Below are positions 52,187 to 61,534 of a stretch of 64,000 nucleotides of DNA, piece by piece; position 1 is the stretch's first letter; the number at the start of each line of letters is the position of its first letter. The stretch is taken from NCBI GenBank assembly GCA_017619275.1, contig JAFZSR010000002.1:1-64000 (forward strand), read 5' to 3'. The position numbers and the translations under genes are program-made. The stretch is from Prevotella sp. (lineage in GTDB: Bacteria > Bacteroidota > Bacteroidia > Bacteroidales > Bacteroidaceae). The notes under the pieces were generated by a model, which saw only the letters and a list, made by a program, of their open reading frames with translations, ran no database searches and was not told the DNA's origin.

Positions 52187-54745
52187 ATGAAAACGAAACT
52201 TTTGTTCTCCTTGGCATTTGCGGCCACGTTGAGCCTGCAGGCCCAGCAACTGCCTTTCCAAAACACAAGCCTCTCGAATGAGCAGCGCGTAGACGACCTG
52301 ATGAAGCGATTGACGCTCGAAGAGAAAACGAAACTGATGATGAATGGCTCGCCAGCCATCGAGCGGTTGGGCGTACCCCGTTTTGAGTGGTGGAACGAAG
52401 CGCTGCACGGCGTAGGTCGCAACGGCTTTGCCACCGTGTTCCCCATCACCATGTGCATGGCCGCCTCGTGGGACGACGCCCTGCTTCAGCAGGTGTTCGA
52501 TGCCGTGAGCGACGAGGCACGCGTGAAGGCACAGCAGGCCAAGCGCTCCGGGCGCATCAGACAATATCAGAGCCTTTCGTTCTGGACACCTAACATCAAC
52601 ATCTTCCGTGACCCGCGATGGGGGCGCGGACAGGAGACCTATGGCGAAGACCCTTACCTGACGTCGAGGATGGGCGTAGCTGTGGTGCGCGGTCTGCAAG
52701 GCCCCGACGATGCCAAGTACCGCAAGCTGCTGGCCTGTGCCAAGCACTTCGCCGTGCATAGCGGTCCAGAGTGGAATCGCCATACCTTCAACGTGGAAGA
52801 CCTGCCCGAGCGTGACCTGTGGGAGACCTACCTGCCCGCCTTCAAGGCTCTGGTGCAGGAAGCCAACGTCGAGGAGGTGATGTGTGCCTATCAGCGTGTG
52901 GATGGCGAACCCTGCTGCGCACAAACCCGCTATGAGCAGCAAATCCTGCGTGACGAATGGGGCTTCAAAGGACTGATCACCAGCGACTGCGGTGCCATCA
53001 ACGACTTCCTGCCCCGCTATCATAATGTGGTGGAGACACCCGAACAGGCTGTGGCCATCGGCGTCCGCGCCGGCACCGACGTGGAATGCGGTAGCCTCTA
53101 TCGCCATCTGCCCGAAGCTGTGAAGAACGGATGGATCACTGAGAAGGAGATTGACACCAGTCTGCGCCGTCTGCTTCTGGCACGTATGAAGCTGGGTGAC
53201 TTCGACCCCGACGAAATGGTGGAGTGGACGAAGATTCCCGAAAGCGTCGTCGCCTCGAAGGAGCATAAGCAGCTGGCCTTGCAGATGGCTCGCGAGGGCA
53301 TCGTCCTCCTGAAGAACAATGGCATCCTCCCACTCCGCCGCTCACCCCTTGTGGTCATGGGTCCCAACGCCAATGACTCTGTGATGCAGTGGGGCAACTA
53401 TTCGGGCTATCCCACCCAGACCGTCACCGCACTTCAGGGTCTTCAGCAGCTTTTGGGCAAGAAAAACGTGAAGTATGTGCCCGGCTGCGGTCTCACGCGT
53501 GGTGAGGTGACCGAGAGTTTCTTCAACTGTTTCACCACTCCCGACGGTAAGCCAGGACTGAAAGGCTCCTATTGGAACAACGAGCAGATGGAAGGCAAGC
53601 CCGTCGCCACCGCCAACTACACCGAATCCATCAAACTGAGCAACGGCGGTGCCACCGTCTTCGCCCCCGGAGTAGAACTGGAGCACTTCTCGGCCCGTTA
53701 CGAGGGAACCTTCAGCACCAAAGACGATGAGCAGCTGCTGTTGCGCGTGGGTGCCGACGACAAGCTGCGTGTCATCATTGATGGCGACACCGTGGTCAAC
53801 ATCGCCTCTGGGCGGCAGCGCATCCAGGAAAGGAACAATGAGTTCCCAACGAAGGCTGGACGCCGTTACTCCTTTATTATAGAATATGTGCAGGAGACCG
53901 ACATGGCCAACCTCTCCTTCGACGTCAGCAAACGCTACGTTCCCACGCGCGAACAGCTGCTCCAGCAGATTGGCTCTGCCAAGACCGTTGTCTTTGTTGG
54001 TGGCATCTCGCCCCGTGTCGAGGGTGAGCAGATGCGTGTGGAAGAGCCTGGCTTCAAGGGCGGCGACCGCACCAGCATCGAGCTGCCCCAAGCCCAACGC
54101 GACGTGCTGCGCATGCTGCACGACGCTGGCAAGCAAGTCATCTTCGTCAACTGCTCGGGTGGCGCTTTGGCGCTTACTCCTGAAACTGAGAGCTGCGATG
54201 CCATCCTGCAGGCCTGGTATGGCGGTGAGCAGGGTGGGGTGGCGCTGGCCGAAATCTTGACGGGCAAGGTCAACCCCAGCGGTAAGCTGCCCGTCACCTT
54301 CTACAAGGACGACAGTCAGCTGCCCGACTTCCTCGACTATCGCATGCGTGGTCGTACCTACCGCTATTTCGAAGGCGAGCCCCTCTATCCCTTCGGCTTC
54401 GGTTTGAGCTACACCACTTTCACCATCGGCAGACCCGAATATAGTGGCGGCCAGGTCAGCTTCTCGTTGAAGAACACCGGCAAGCGCGCCGGCACTGAGA
54501 CCGTACAAGTCTACATACGTCGCACCGACGATGCTGAAGGCCCGCTGAAGACCCTGCGCGCCTACCAGCGAGTAGAGCTGAAGCCAGGCGAGAGCCGCTA
54601 TGTGAGCATCGACCTGCCCCGTGAGCGCTTTGAAAACTGGGATGCCACGACCAACACCATGCGCGTCGTCCCCGGCTCCTACGAGTTGATGATTGGCACC
54701 AGTAGCTCCGACAAAGATTTTCAGAAATTCATCATTAACATCTAA
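52187..54745 (+). CDS. GH3 beta-glycosidase with inserted PA14 domain (xylosidase/glucosidase)
   Basis: Exported glycoside hydrolase, 852 residues. The signal peptide ends near 20 (LSLQAQQ). The GH3 barrel includes RFEWWNEALHGVGR, FWTPNINIFRDPRWGRGQET and the nucleophile D267 in ITSDCG. A PA14 carbohydrate-contact domain is inserted at about 457-580 (GSYWNNEQMEGKPV...). The alpha/beta sandwich resumes with VEEPGFKGGDRTSIELPQAQ, and a fibronectin-III-like domain closes the chain. The SDCGA context and PA14 insertion are typical of Prevotella-type beta-xylosidases and beta-glucosidases; the substrate is not fixed. The porter gene follows 12 bases later. Confidence 0.9.
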   Translation: MKTKLLFSLAFAATLSLQAQQLPFQNTSLSNEQRVDDLMKRLTLEEKTKLMMNGSPAIERLGVPRFEWWNEALHGVGRNGFATVFPITMCMAASWDDALLQQVFDAVSDEARVKAQQAKRSGRIRQYQSLSFWTPNINIFRDPRWGRGQETYGEDPYLTSRMGVAVVRGLQGPDDAKYRKLLACAKHFAVHSGPEWNRHTFNVEDLPERDLWETYLPAFKALVQEANVEEVMCAYQRVDGEPCCAQTRYEQQILRDEWGFKGLITSDCGAINDFLPRYHNVVETPEQAVAIGVRAGTDVECGSLYRHLPEAVKNGWITEKEIDTSLRRLLLARMKLGDFDPDEMVEWTKIPESVVASKEHKQLALQMAREGIVLLKNNGILPLRRSPLVVMGPNANDSVMQWGNYSGYPTQTVTALQGLQQLLGKKNVKYVPGCGLTRGEVTESFFNCFTTPDGKPGLKGSYWNNEQMEGKPVATANYTESIKLSNGGATVFAPGVELEHFSARYEGTFSTKDDEQLLLRVGADDKLRVIIDGDTVVNIASGRQRIQERNNEFPTKAGRRYSFIIEYVQETDMANLSFDVSKRYVPTREQLLQQIGSAKTVVFVGGISPRVEGEQMRVEEPGFKGGDRTSIELPQAQRDVLRMLHDAGKQVIFVNCSGGALALTPETESCDAILQAWYGGEQGGVALAEILTGKVNPSGKLPVTFYKDDSQLPDFLDYRMRGRTYRYFEGEPLYPFGFGLSYTTFTIGRPEYSGGQVSFSLKNTGKRAGTETVQVYIRRTDDAEGPLKTLRAYQRVELKPGESRYVSIDLPRERFENWDATTNTMRVVPGSYELMIGTSSSDKDFQKFIINI

Positions 54746-54757
54746 TCAATAAACATT

Positions 54758-56230
54758 ATGTCACAAACAGAAACTGGTAGCCGCAGCTACCTCATTTCCA
54801 TTGTCATGGTGGCCGTGTTGGGCGGACTGCTCTTCGGCTACGACACCGCAGTCATCTCGGGCGCCGAGAAAGGACTGCAAGCGTTCTTCATGGAAGCCAA
54901 AGACTTCGCCTACACCGATGGCTGGCATGGCTTCACCTCTGCATCTGCCCTCATCGGCTGCATCATCGGTTCGGCCCTTAGCGGTCTGCTCGCCACTCAC
55001 TTAGGCCGCAAGAAGTCGCTCATCATTGCCGGCTTGTTATTCTTCGTCTCTGCATTGGGAAGCATGGAGCCCGAATTCTTGTTCTTCGAGCATGGCACTC
55101 CTTCCTACTCGCTGCTCATCATGTTCAATATCTACCGTGTCATTGGCGGTATCGGTGTGGGACTGGCTTCGGCCATCTGCCCGATGTATATCGGTGAGGT
55201 GGCACCGTCGAACATCCGAGGCATGCTCGTTTCATGGAACCAGTTTGCCATTATCTTCGGTCAGTTGGTCGTTTACTTCGTCAATTTCTTCATCCTGGGC
55301 GACCACATCCAGCCGTTGGTCGAGGAGATGGGCAAGGGTATTGCCGCCATCAACCCCGCTGCACAGTGGACGGTCACCACAGGTTGGCGCTATATGTTCG
55401 GATCTGAGGCTGTGCCCGCCGGACTCTTCGCCCTGCTCATCTGCTTCGTGCCCGAGACGCCGCGCTATCTCGTGAGCATCGGTCAAGACCAGAAAGCACT
55501 GGGCATCCTCTCGCGTATCAATGGCAGCAGCAAGGCTGCACAGATTCTGCAGGACATCAAGGACACCATGGTGGTGAAGACCGAGAAGCTGATGACCTAC
55601 GGTGCTATGTGTATCTTCATTGGCATCATGCTCAGCGTGTTCCAGCAGGCTGTGGGCATCAACGCCGTGCTCTACTATGCTCCTCGCATCTTCGGCGACA
55701 TGGGCATGGACAACCCGATGATGATTACCGTCTTCATGGGTATCATCAACATCCTCTTCACGTTGGTGGCAATCTTCACTGTTGAGAAATGGGGTCGTAA
55801 GCCGTTGCTCATCACCGGTTCACTGGGTATGGCAGCCGGCGCTCTGGGCGTCGCCGTCACCTTCGGCCACGCTGGACTGGAGCTGGTCACCGCTGCCTCG
55901 CTGCTCATCTACAGCGCCTCGTTCATGTTCTCGTGGGGTCCCATCACATGGGTGCTCATCGCCGAGATATTCCCCAACACCATCCGTGGAGCCGCCGTGG
56001 CCATCGCCGTGGCCTTCCAGTGGATTTTCAACTTCATCGTCAGCTCCACCTTCGTGCCCATGTTCAACATGCACCTCACCGAGGGCGACGACTTCGGCCA
56101 CTGGTTCACCTATGGCCTCTATGGCATCATCTGTATCGTTGCCGCCATCTTCGTCTGGAAGCTTGTGCCTGAGACCAAGGGCAAGACGCTTGAGGACATG
56201 ACCAACCTGTGGAAGAACCGCAAAAAGTAA
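54758..56230 (+). CDS. sugar porter family MFS transporter (XylE-like)
   Basis: Inner-membrane sugar:H+ symporter, 490 residues with 12 predicted helices. Motifs are GGLLFGYDTAVISGAEKGL in helix 1, LGRKKSL after helix 2, VPETPRYLVSIGQ after helix 6, GQ-type FQQAVGINAVLYYAPRIF in helix 7, and VPETKGKTLEDM at the C-terminus. These are sugar porter signatures. An extra loop between helices 5 and 6 (ILGDHIQPLVEEMGKGIAAINPAAQW) is longer than usual. As last gene of the PL11-GH3 operon it probably imports the monosaccharide freed by those enzymes; xylose, galactose or glucose are all possible. Confidence 0.92.
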   Translation: MSQTETGSRSYLISIVMVAVLGGLLFGYDTAVISGAEKGLQAFFMEAKDFAYTDGWHGFTSASALIGCIIGSALSGLLATHLGRKKSLIIAGLLFFVSALGSMEPEFLFFEHGTPSYSLLIMFNIYRVIGGIGVGLASAICPMYIGEVAPSNIRGMLVSWNQFAIIFGQLVVYFVNFFILGDHIQPLVEEMGKGIAAINPAAQWTVTTGWRYMFGSEAVPAGLFALLICFVPETPRYLVSIGQDQKALGILSRINGSSKAAQILQDIKDTMVVKTEKLMTYGAMCIFIGIMLSVFQQAVGINAVLYYAPRIFGDMGMDNPMMITVFMGIINILFTLVAIFTVEKWGRKPLLITGSLGMAAGALGVAVTFGHAGLELVTAASLLIYSASFMFSWGPITWVLIAEIFPNTIRGAAVAIAVAFQWIFNFIVSSTFVPMFNMHLTEGDDFGHWFTYGLYGIICIVAAIFVWKLVPETKGKTLEDMTNLWKNRKK

Positions 56231-56256
56231 TTTCCACCATTAATTCTATTTCACTT

Positions 56257-56309
56257 ACAGGCCATTTTGCGATGAAACAACATGCTGCAAAATGGCCTGT
56301 ATTTTATTG
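56257..56309 (+). terminator. terminator of the PL11 operon
   Basis: A perfect 14-base stem (56257-56270 with 56287-56300), 16-base loop, followed by ATTTTATTG. It starts 26 bases after the porter stop. Confidence 0.8.
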
Positions 56310-56378
56310 TTAGTTATTGGTGTTTGGGAAAAGCAACCTCCGTCAGGACTTATGCTCCGGACACGCAATCATTCTTCA

Positions 56379-56461
56379 GACCACGTCGTGGTTTTTATAA
56401 ACTACGTCGTAGTCTATAAAAACTGCGTCATGGTTTATATAGACCATGTCGCGGTTTAAAC
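56379..56461 (+). repeat. dispersed palindrome-array element, copy B
   Basis: Four palindromic GTC-centred blocks (first CCACGTCGTGG, second CTACGTCGTAG) at 21-base intervals with AT-rich spacers. It is an inverted copy of 29816-29893. It lies in the 301-base gap before aguA, between the operon terminator and the aguA promoter. Confidence 0.85.
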
Positions 56462-56495
56462 AAATAAAAAAAGGAAAAGAAAAACAGAGTTTTCT

Positions 56496-56527
56496 TTTGC
56501 ATTTCCCTCGTTTTTTTCGTATCTTTG
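56496..56527 (+). promoter_or_regulatory. promoter of aguAB, start of transcription next to the ATG
   Basis: TTTG (56496-56499), 20-base gap, TATCTTTG (56520-56527). Both boxes are exact. The first ATG (56532) is only 4 bases after the -7 box, so the mRNA may have almost no leader. Confidence 0.7.
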
Positions 56528-56531
56528 CGGC

Positions 56532-57521
56532 ATGTTTAAACAAAATGCTTATCGTTTGCCCGCTGAATGGGAGCCCCAGAGCGGCGTGCAGCTCACTTGG
56601 CCGCATGTTGGAACCGACTGGGCGCCGATGCTCGACGAGGTGCTGGCCACATACGAAGTGATGGCCCGCGAGATACGCCAGCGCGAGCCGCTGCTCATCG
56701 TTGGGCCGCCCAGCAACGACACATGGGCACGCGACCATGGCTTTATCACGCTCATGGCAGATGGCGAGGACTGCCTCCCTCATTTGCTCGACTTCTGCTT
56801 CAACGGCTGGGGCGAGAAATTCCCCGCCGAATTGGACAATGCCATCAACCGACGGCTCTACGACGAAGGAAGCGTGCAGGGCGAATACGTCAACCATCTG
56901 GACTTTGTGCTCGAAGGCGGCAGCATCGAGAGCGACGGCCGGGGCACCATCTTCACCACGTCGTGCTGTCTGCTCGCGCCTCATCGCAACCAGCCTCTGA
57001 CGAAAGAGCAGATTGAGGAGCGCTTGAAGGAGTATCTCTGCGCCGAGCGCGTGGTGTGGATTGACCACGGCCAACTGACGGGTGACGACACCGACGGGCA
57101 CATCGACACGTTGGTGCGCATCGCTCCCAGTGACACCTTGTTATACGTAGGTTGCGACGACCCTCAGGACGAACAGTACGAAGGGCTGCGACTGATGGAG
57201 GAGCAGCTACGCACCTTCCGCACCATCGACGGCAAACCCTATCGTCTGTTGAAGTTGCCTCTGCCACATCCCATATACGATGAGGATGGGCAACGGCTAC
57301 CTGCTACGCATGCTAACTTTTTGGTGCTGAATGGCGCAGTGCTTTGTCCCACCTACGGACAGCCTGATATCGATGTCGAGGCATTGCGCACCATCGGCCA
57401 AGCCTTCCTTGGCAGAGAGATTGTTGGCATCGACTGCCGGTCGCTCATCCGCCAGCATGGCTCGCTGCACTGTTGTACCATGCAATATCCACTGAACGTT
57501 ATTATCCCCCAAAAGTCATGA
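56532..57521 (+). CDS. aguA: agmatine deiminase
   Basis: Converts agmatine to N-carbamoylputrescine in the arginine-decarboxylase route to putrescine. The 329 residues start MFKQNAYRLPAEWEPQ, as in the family. Catalytic motifs of the guanidine-modifying superfamily are present: D68 in WARDHG, E128 in LEGGSIES, H190 in TDGHID and the nucleophile C314 in GSLHCCT. The ATG at 56532 is the only sensible start, since the next Met is after conserved residues. Its stop overlaps the aguB ATG (ATGA), so the pathway pair is translationally coupled. Confidence 0.94.
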   Translation: MFKQNAYRLPAEWEPQSGVQLTWPHVGTDWAPMLDEVLATYEVMAREIRQREPLLIVGPPSNDTWARDHGFITLMADGEDCLPHLLDFCFNGWGEKFPAELDNAINRRLYDEGSVQGEYVNHLDFVLEGGSIESDGRGTIFTTSCCLLAPHRNQPLTKEQIEERLKEYLCAERVVWIDHGQLTGDDTDGHIDTLVRIAPSDTLLYVGCDDPQDEQYEGLRLMEEQLRTFRTIDGKPYRLLKLPLPHPIYDEDGQRLPATHANFLVLNGAVLCPTYGQPDIDVEALRTIGQAFLGREIVGIDCRSLIRQHGSLHCCTMQYPLNVIIPQKS

Positions 57522-58393
57522 AAATAGGTTTTATTCAACAACACAATACGGCCGACACGGCTGACAACATCCAACGGCTGTGCGAAGGAGTGCGCCAGTT
57601 GGCTGCCGATGGCGCCCAGCTCATCGTGCTGCAGGAGCTTCACAATTCGCTCTACTTCTGTCAGGTGGAGGATGTCGGTAATTTCGACTTAGCCGAGCCT
57701 ATCCCTGGTCCAAGCACCGAGCTGTTTGCACGTTTGGCAAAAGAACTTCAAGTGGTGATTGTGTGTTCGCTGTTTGAGCGTCGTGCCCCCGGCCTCTACC
57801 ATAACACTGCCGTGGTTTTGGAGCGCGACGGCTCTATCGCTGGCAAATATCGCAAGATGCACATTCCCGACGATCCGGGCTATTACGAGAAGTTCTACTT
57901 CACGCCTGGCGACCTGGGCTTCCATCCGATACAGACATCGGTGGGGCGCCTCGGCGTGCTGGTGTGCTGGGATCAGTGGTATCCCGAAGCCGCACGTCTC
58001 ATGGCCCTGCAGGGTGCCGAAATGCTCATCTATCCCACAGCCATTGGCTACGACCCCGGCGACACGCCCGACGAACAGCAGCGTCAGCGCCGTGCTTGGC
58101 AGACGGTGATGCGCGGCCATGCTGTGGCGAATGGTTTGCCTGTGGTGGCCGTGAACCGTGTGGGCTTCGAATCCTCACCCGCAGCCGATGCTCGAGGTGC
58201 ACAGTTCTGGGGCACCAGCTTCGTTTGCGGGCCGCAGGGAGAGCTGTTGCGCGAATCGTCTGAAACCGACGAGGAGCGCATCATCGTCGACATTGATTTG
58301 GAACGTTGTGAGCAGGTGCGTCGCTGGTGGCCCTTCCTGCGTGACAGGCGCATCGACTGCTATCACGACATCATGCGTCGTTTTATCGACTAA
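57518..58393 (+). CDS. aguB: N-carbamoylputrescine amidase
   Basis: Hydrolyses N-carbamoylputrescine to putrescine, ammonia and CO2. The start ATG 57518 (MKIGFIQQHNTADTADN) overlaps the aguA stop; the longer frame inside aguA is rejected. The 291-residue nitrilase-fold enzyme has the triad E40 (VLQEL), K113 (KYRKMHIPDDPG) and C150 (VCWDQWYPE). The HIPDDPGYYEKFYFTPGD stretch is characteristic of AguB. Second gene of the polyamine operon. Confidence 0.95.
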   Translation: MKIGFIQQHNTADTADNIQRLCEGVRQLAADGAQLIVLQELHNSLYFCQVEDVGNFDLAEPIPGPSTELFARLAKELQVVIVCSLFERRAPGLYHNTAVVLERDGSIAGKYRKMHIPDDPGYYEKFYFTPGDLGFHPIQTSVGRLGVLVCWDQWYPEAARLMALQGAEMLIYPTAIGYDPGDTPDEQQRQRRAWQTVMRGHAVANGLPVVAVNRVGFESSPAADARGAQFWGTSFVCGPQGELLRESSETDEERIIVDIDLERCEQVRRWWPFLRDRRIDCYHDIMRRFID

Positions 58394-58427
58394 TGCAAAC
58401 TTTTCCCCATCCCTGTCTTCCTCGTAA

Positions 58428-59009
58428 TCAAAGAAGCTGAAGCGAGTGGAAAAGCATCTGCTTGTAGGCCTGTGCTTTTTGTTGTATGCCCAGTGGATAG
58501 GCACGTGAAGAGCTGGGCATACGATAAAGACGCATCGACTGGTTTCCGTGTTGGAATTCCACAAAGCCACCGACTGGCGGTTGCTGTGCCAAACCAAAAT
58601 GGGCGCAGAGCACATCGGTGGCTTTTTGTCCCGTGGTGGCGATGGCTTTGCACTGGGGCAAGCACGACAGGAGGGCATCCACATCGGTAGGCTCTACCAC
58701 TTCCAAGTCCTTGTCGCTGGCAGTGTTCTTCGTGCGCACCACCGCTGTGGCCGTATCGTAAAGGGCGATGCCGTGCTGGGTGAGGAAGTCCATTATGTCG
58801 TCTTTGCGGAAGCATTTGTGTTCCAGGTCTACGAAATGGTTCTTGTCGTCGAAGAACACTATCCCGAAAATCCTCCACATGTCGTTGCTAAAATTCGGGT
58901 AAAAGAAATCCATGCACCAGCGTTTCTTCGATGGTGGAAAACTGCCCAGCATCAGGAGTTGTGCATTGCTGGGCAAGAAAGGCTGCAAAGGATGATGCTC
59001 GACGGTCAT
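58428..59009 (-). CDS. uracil-DNA glycosylase superfamily protein
   Basis: A 193-residue protein of the uracil/thymine-DNA glycosylase fold, probably excising damaged or mismatched bases. The ATG at 59009 is chosen; the longer frame starts with a TTG inside the receptor gene. Motifs are GSFPPS (22-27), the position of the water-activating loop, and MPSSSRAYP in the C-terminal part, where family members have the DNA-intercalating loop. The catalytic Asp of canonical UNG is not evident, so substrate range is uncertain. It lies one base after the receptor stop, so the two are probably cotranscribed. Confidence 0.75.
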   Translation of the reverse strand: MTVEHHPLQPFLPSNAQLLMLGSFPPSKKRWCMDFFYPNFSNDMWRIFGIVFFDDKNHFVDLEHKCFRKDDIMDFLTQHGIALYDTATAVVRTKNTASDKDLEVVEPTDVDALLSCLPQCKAIATTGQKATDVLCAHFGLAQQPPVGGFVEFQHGNQSMRLYRMPSSSRAYPLGIQQKAQAYKQMLFHSLQLL

Positions 59010-59010
59010 G

Positions 59011-61464
59011 TTAGAACTCCACGACAACTCTTCCGTTGATTTGACGGCCGGTGAGGTAGTTGGGCACAGCCCACTGGCGGTTGGTAACGTCGGTCACCCA
59101 GTAATAGCTGTTCACATTGCTGATGCCGAAGAGGTTCAAGCAGTCCAAACCTATCCACACTTTCTTCACGCCAAACTTGTTGCTTGGCATGAATCCTTGA
59201 TGGTTTCCATAGGCCAAGTAGCTCATGCCGATGTCGGCGCGCTTATAGGCTGGGGCGCGGAAAGGCTGCGACTCGATGCCTCGGTGGGGTGCTCCGAAGG
59301 GCAGACCGTCGGCGTAGGCCAGGCGCAGCGTCATCTTCCAGCGGTCGGTGCCTGGGAAGTAGTCGGTGAAGTGCAGGTTCAGGGCGTAGCGCTGGTCGGT
59401 GGGCAGGGGCACCCATTGTCCTTGGTATTTCTGCTGGGTCCGCATTAGCGAGAAGGATACCCACGAGTCGGTGCCAGGCACAAATTCGCCGTATAGCTTC
59501 AAGTCGAGGCCCAGCGCATAGCCGCTGGTAAGGTTCTCGCCATAGTAGGTCACCTTCACGTTTTGTACGTTGTAGGGGATGAGGTTGCCCATCAGCTTGT
59601 AGTAAGCCTCGGCGGTGAACTTGTAGTTGAGTTCCTTCATCTTGAAACGATAGTCGAAGGCGGCCAGCAGCTGCCACGAGCGTTGGCTCTTGATATTGCG
59701 GTTCAGCGTCACGGCCGTCACGCCGCCACTGGTGAGGGTGGTGTCGCGCAGCTCCTTGTAGAAGGGAGCCTGGTAGTAGAGTCCCGTGGCCAGGCGATAA
59801 GTGATGTCGGTGTTAGACGCGGGAACGATGGCCAGCGAGGCACGTGGCGAGAGCAGCGTCTCGCGGTTGTAGCTCCAGTGGGCAAAGCGGAGGCCGTAGG
59901 TGAGGGTAAAATGAGTAGTTGGGGAGTCTTGGAGTTCGTCTTGTGAATTGGAGACGTTTGGTTCAGAACTCCATCTGAACACGTCTTGCACGTAGCCTTC
60001 CATGCGTTCCGAGCGCATGCGCTGATTCGATGCCAGCGTGTAGATGAGATCCAAGCGGTTGCCGGTGTGGGGCACCGAGTAGCCGCTGGAGTCGCGCATC
60101 TCGTATTCGCGGCTCTGCTCCTTGATATGTTCCCATTTGTAGATAAGGGCAGCCTCCAAGTCGTGGTGGCGCAGTTGTCGATTGAGCATCAGCTTCACGC
60201 TCTGCACGTTGGCCGTCAGGTAGTTGCGGGCATGCTCGGCGTAGGTTCCTACGCCCAGCTGCTCAGCGCTTTGGGTATCGCTCAGCCAGTATTGTCCTTG
60301 AATGTCGAATCGTTCCTGCTCCTTGGTGTGGAAAGCGCTCCACAGCAGTTTCAGATGGGTGCTGTCGCCCAGATGGCGCGTGATGGCGGCGGTGCCGAAG
60401 AGGGTGCGGAAGATGTCCTTCTCTTGTCCGTCAAAATAAACCTTGAACGACTTCACGTCCTCCATCGTTCCGAAGCTGGTCTCGCGGTCGGTGGGTTTGA
60501 AGTTGTAGTGGTTTTCCGATATGTTGCCCAGCAGCTCCAGGCTCCAGCGTCGGTTGGGCTGATAGGTGATGAATGTCTGGTAGTCGAGCTGGTTGGGGCG
60601 ATATTCGCCGTTGGTCTCAAGCGAGCCCAGCAGGTAGCGGTTGGTCTTGTAGCGCAGTCCGTGGCTCATGCTGAACGATTTTGGCTTGTTGCCATTCCCT
60701 GTGCCCACATAAACACTGCCGCCCAGCAGACTGGCGCTGGCCGTGGCCTCGGTGCGCTGGGGCTTGCGGTAGGTGATGTCGAGTGCCGACGACATCTTGT
60801 CGCCATAGCGGGCCGAGAAGCCGCCGGTGCTGAAGGCCACGCGCTCCACCATGTCGGGATTAATCACGGAGAGTCCTTCCTGCTGCCCGGAGCGGATGAG
60901 CAGGGGACGATAAACCTCCACATTATTTATATATACGGAGTTCTCGTCGAAGCTGCCGCCCCTGACATTGTATTGCGACGACAGCTCGTTGTGGGTCGAC
61001 ACGCCGGCCTGCTGCTGTATCAGCTCTTCCACGGCGTTGCCCGTCACGCTGGCCGCGCTGGTGCGCAGGTCGGTCAGGTCGAGCAGTTCCATCTGGTCGG
61101 TCTGCCGCCGCTTCTCGGTAATCACTACTTCCTGCAACTGTTGTTCGGCGCGCATCAGCACGCGCAGCGTTTGCGTGCCTTTGGGCTTGTAGAGTGTGCG
61201 CGTGCGTGCTTTGTAGCCCACCATCGTGAAACGTATCACCACCGAGTCTCTCGACTGCAACTCCATGTGGTATTCGCCCTTCAGGTTGGTCATGGTCACC
61301 TTGCCTTGTTCCACGCAGCTCACGGTGGCCAGCTCCAGCGCGTTGCCTTCGTCGTCGGTCACCAGTCCTTTCAGTGTGAATGTGCCTTGTCCGTATATGT
61401 TCGAAAGGCCCGCCATGAGCATGGCGAGCGTTAGCAAAGTCTGCTTCAAATATTGTTTCATCAT
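59011..61464 (-). CDS. TonB-dependent outer-membrane receptor
   Basis: Active importer across the outer membrane, 817 residues from ATG 61464 (a second ATG lies next to it at 61461). The signal peptide is cut near residue 25 (SNIYGQ). An N-terminal carboxypeptidase-regulatory-like domain (TFTLKGLVTDDEGNALELATV) is followed by the plug (VEELIQQQAGVSTHNELSSQYNVRGGSFDENSVYINN, with the RGG loop) and a 22-strand barrel ending in NGRVVVEF. There is no adjacent SusD gene, so it is a stand-alone receptor. The substrate is unknown (siderophore, cobalamin or glycan). It is divergent from a Wza-like gene. Confidence 0.88.
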   Translation of the reverse strand: MMKQYLKQTLLTLAMLMAGLSNIYGQGTFTLKGLVTDDEGNALELATVSCVEQGKVTMTNLKGEYHMELQSRDSVVIRFTMVGYKARTRTLYKPKGTQTLRVLMRAEQQLQEVVITEKRRQTDQMELLDLTDLRTSAASVTGNAVEELIQQQAGVSTHNELSSQYNVRGGSFDENSVYINNVEVYRPLLIRSGQQEGLSVINPDMVERVAFSTGGFSARYGDKMSSALDITYRKPQRTEATASASLLGGSVYVGTGNGNKPKSFSMSHGLRYKTNRYLLGSLETNGEYRPNQLDYQTFITYQPNRRWSLELLGNISENHYNFKPTDRETSFGTMEDVKSFKVYFDGQEKDIFRTLFGTAAITRHLGDSTHLKLLWSAFHTKEQERFDIQGQYWLSDTQSAEQLGVGTYAEHARNYLTANVQSVKLMLNRQLRHHDLEAALIYKWEHIKEQSREYEMRDSSGYSVPHTGNRLDLIYTLASNQRMRSERMEGYVQDVFRWSSEPNVSNSQDELQDSPTTHFTLTYGLRFAHWSYNRETLLSPRASLAIVPASNTDITYRLATGLYYQAPFYKELRDTTLTSGGVTAVTLNRNIKSQRSWQLLAAFDYRFKMKELNYKFTAEAYYKLMGNLIPYNVQNVKVTYYGENLTSGYALGLDLKLYGEFVPGTDSWVSFSLMRTQQKYQGQWVPLPTDQRYALNLHFTDYFPGTDRWKMTLRLAYADGLPFGAPHRGIESQPFRAPAYKRADIGMSYLAYGNHQGFMPSNKFGVKKVWIGLDCLNLFGISNVNSYYWVTDVTNRQWAVPNYLTGRQINGRVVVEF

Positions 61465-61471
61465 TGAAATA

Positions 61472-61488
61472 ACGCCCAAACGGGCGTT
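61472..61488. promoter_or_regulatory. hairpin just upstream of the receptor start
   Basis: AACGCCC/GGGCGTT stem with a short loop, followed on the plus strand by TTTATT. On the minus strand it lies about 8 bases before the receptor ATG and could hide or mark the 5' leader. Function uncertain. Confidence 0.45.
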
Positions 61489-61534
61489 TTATTATGTTTG
61501 CTGTACGCCAGTTGTTCATTTTTCCCTTGTTTTT

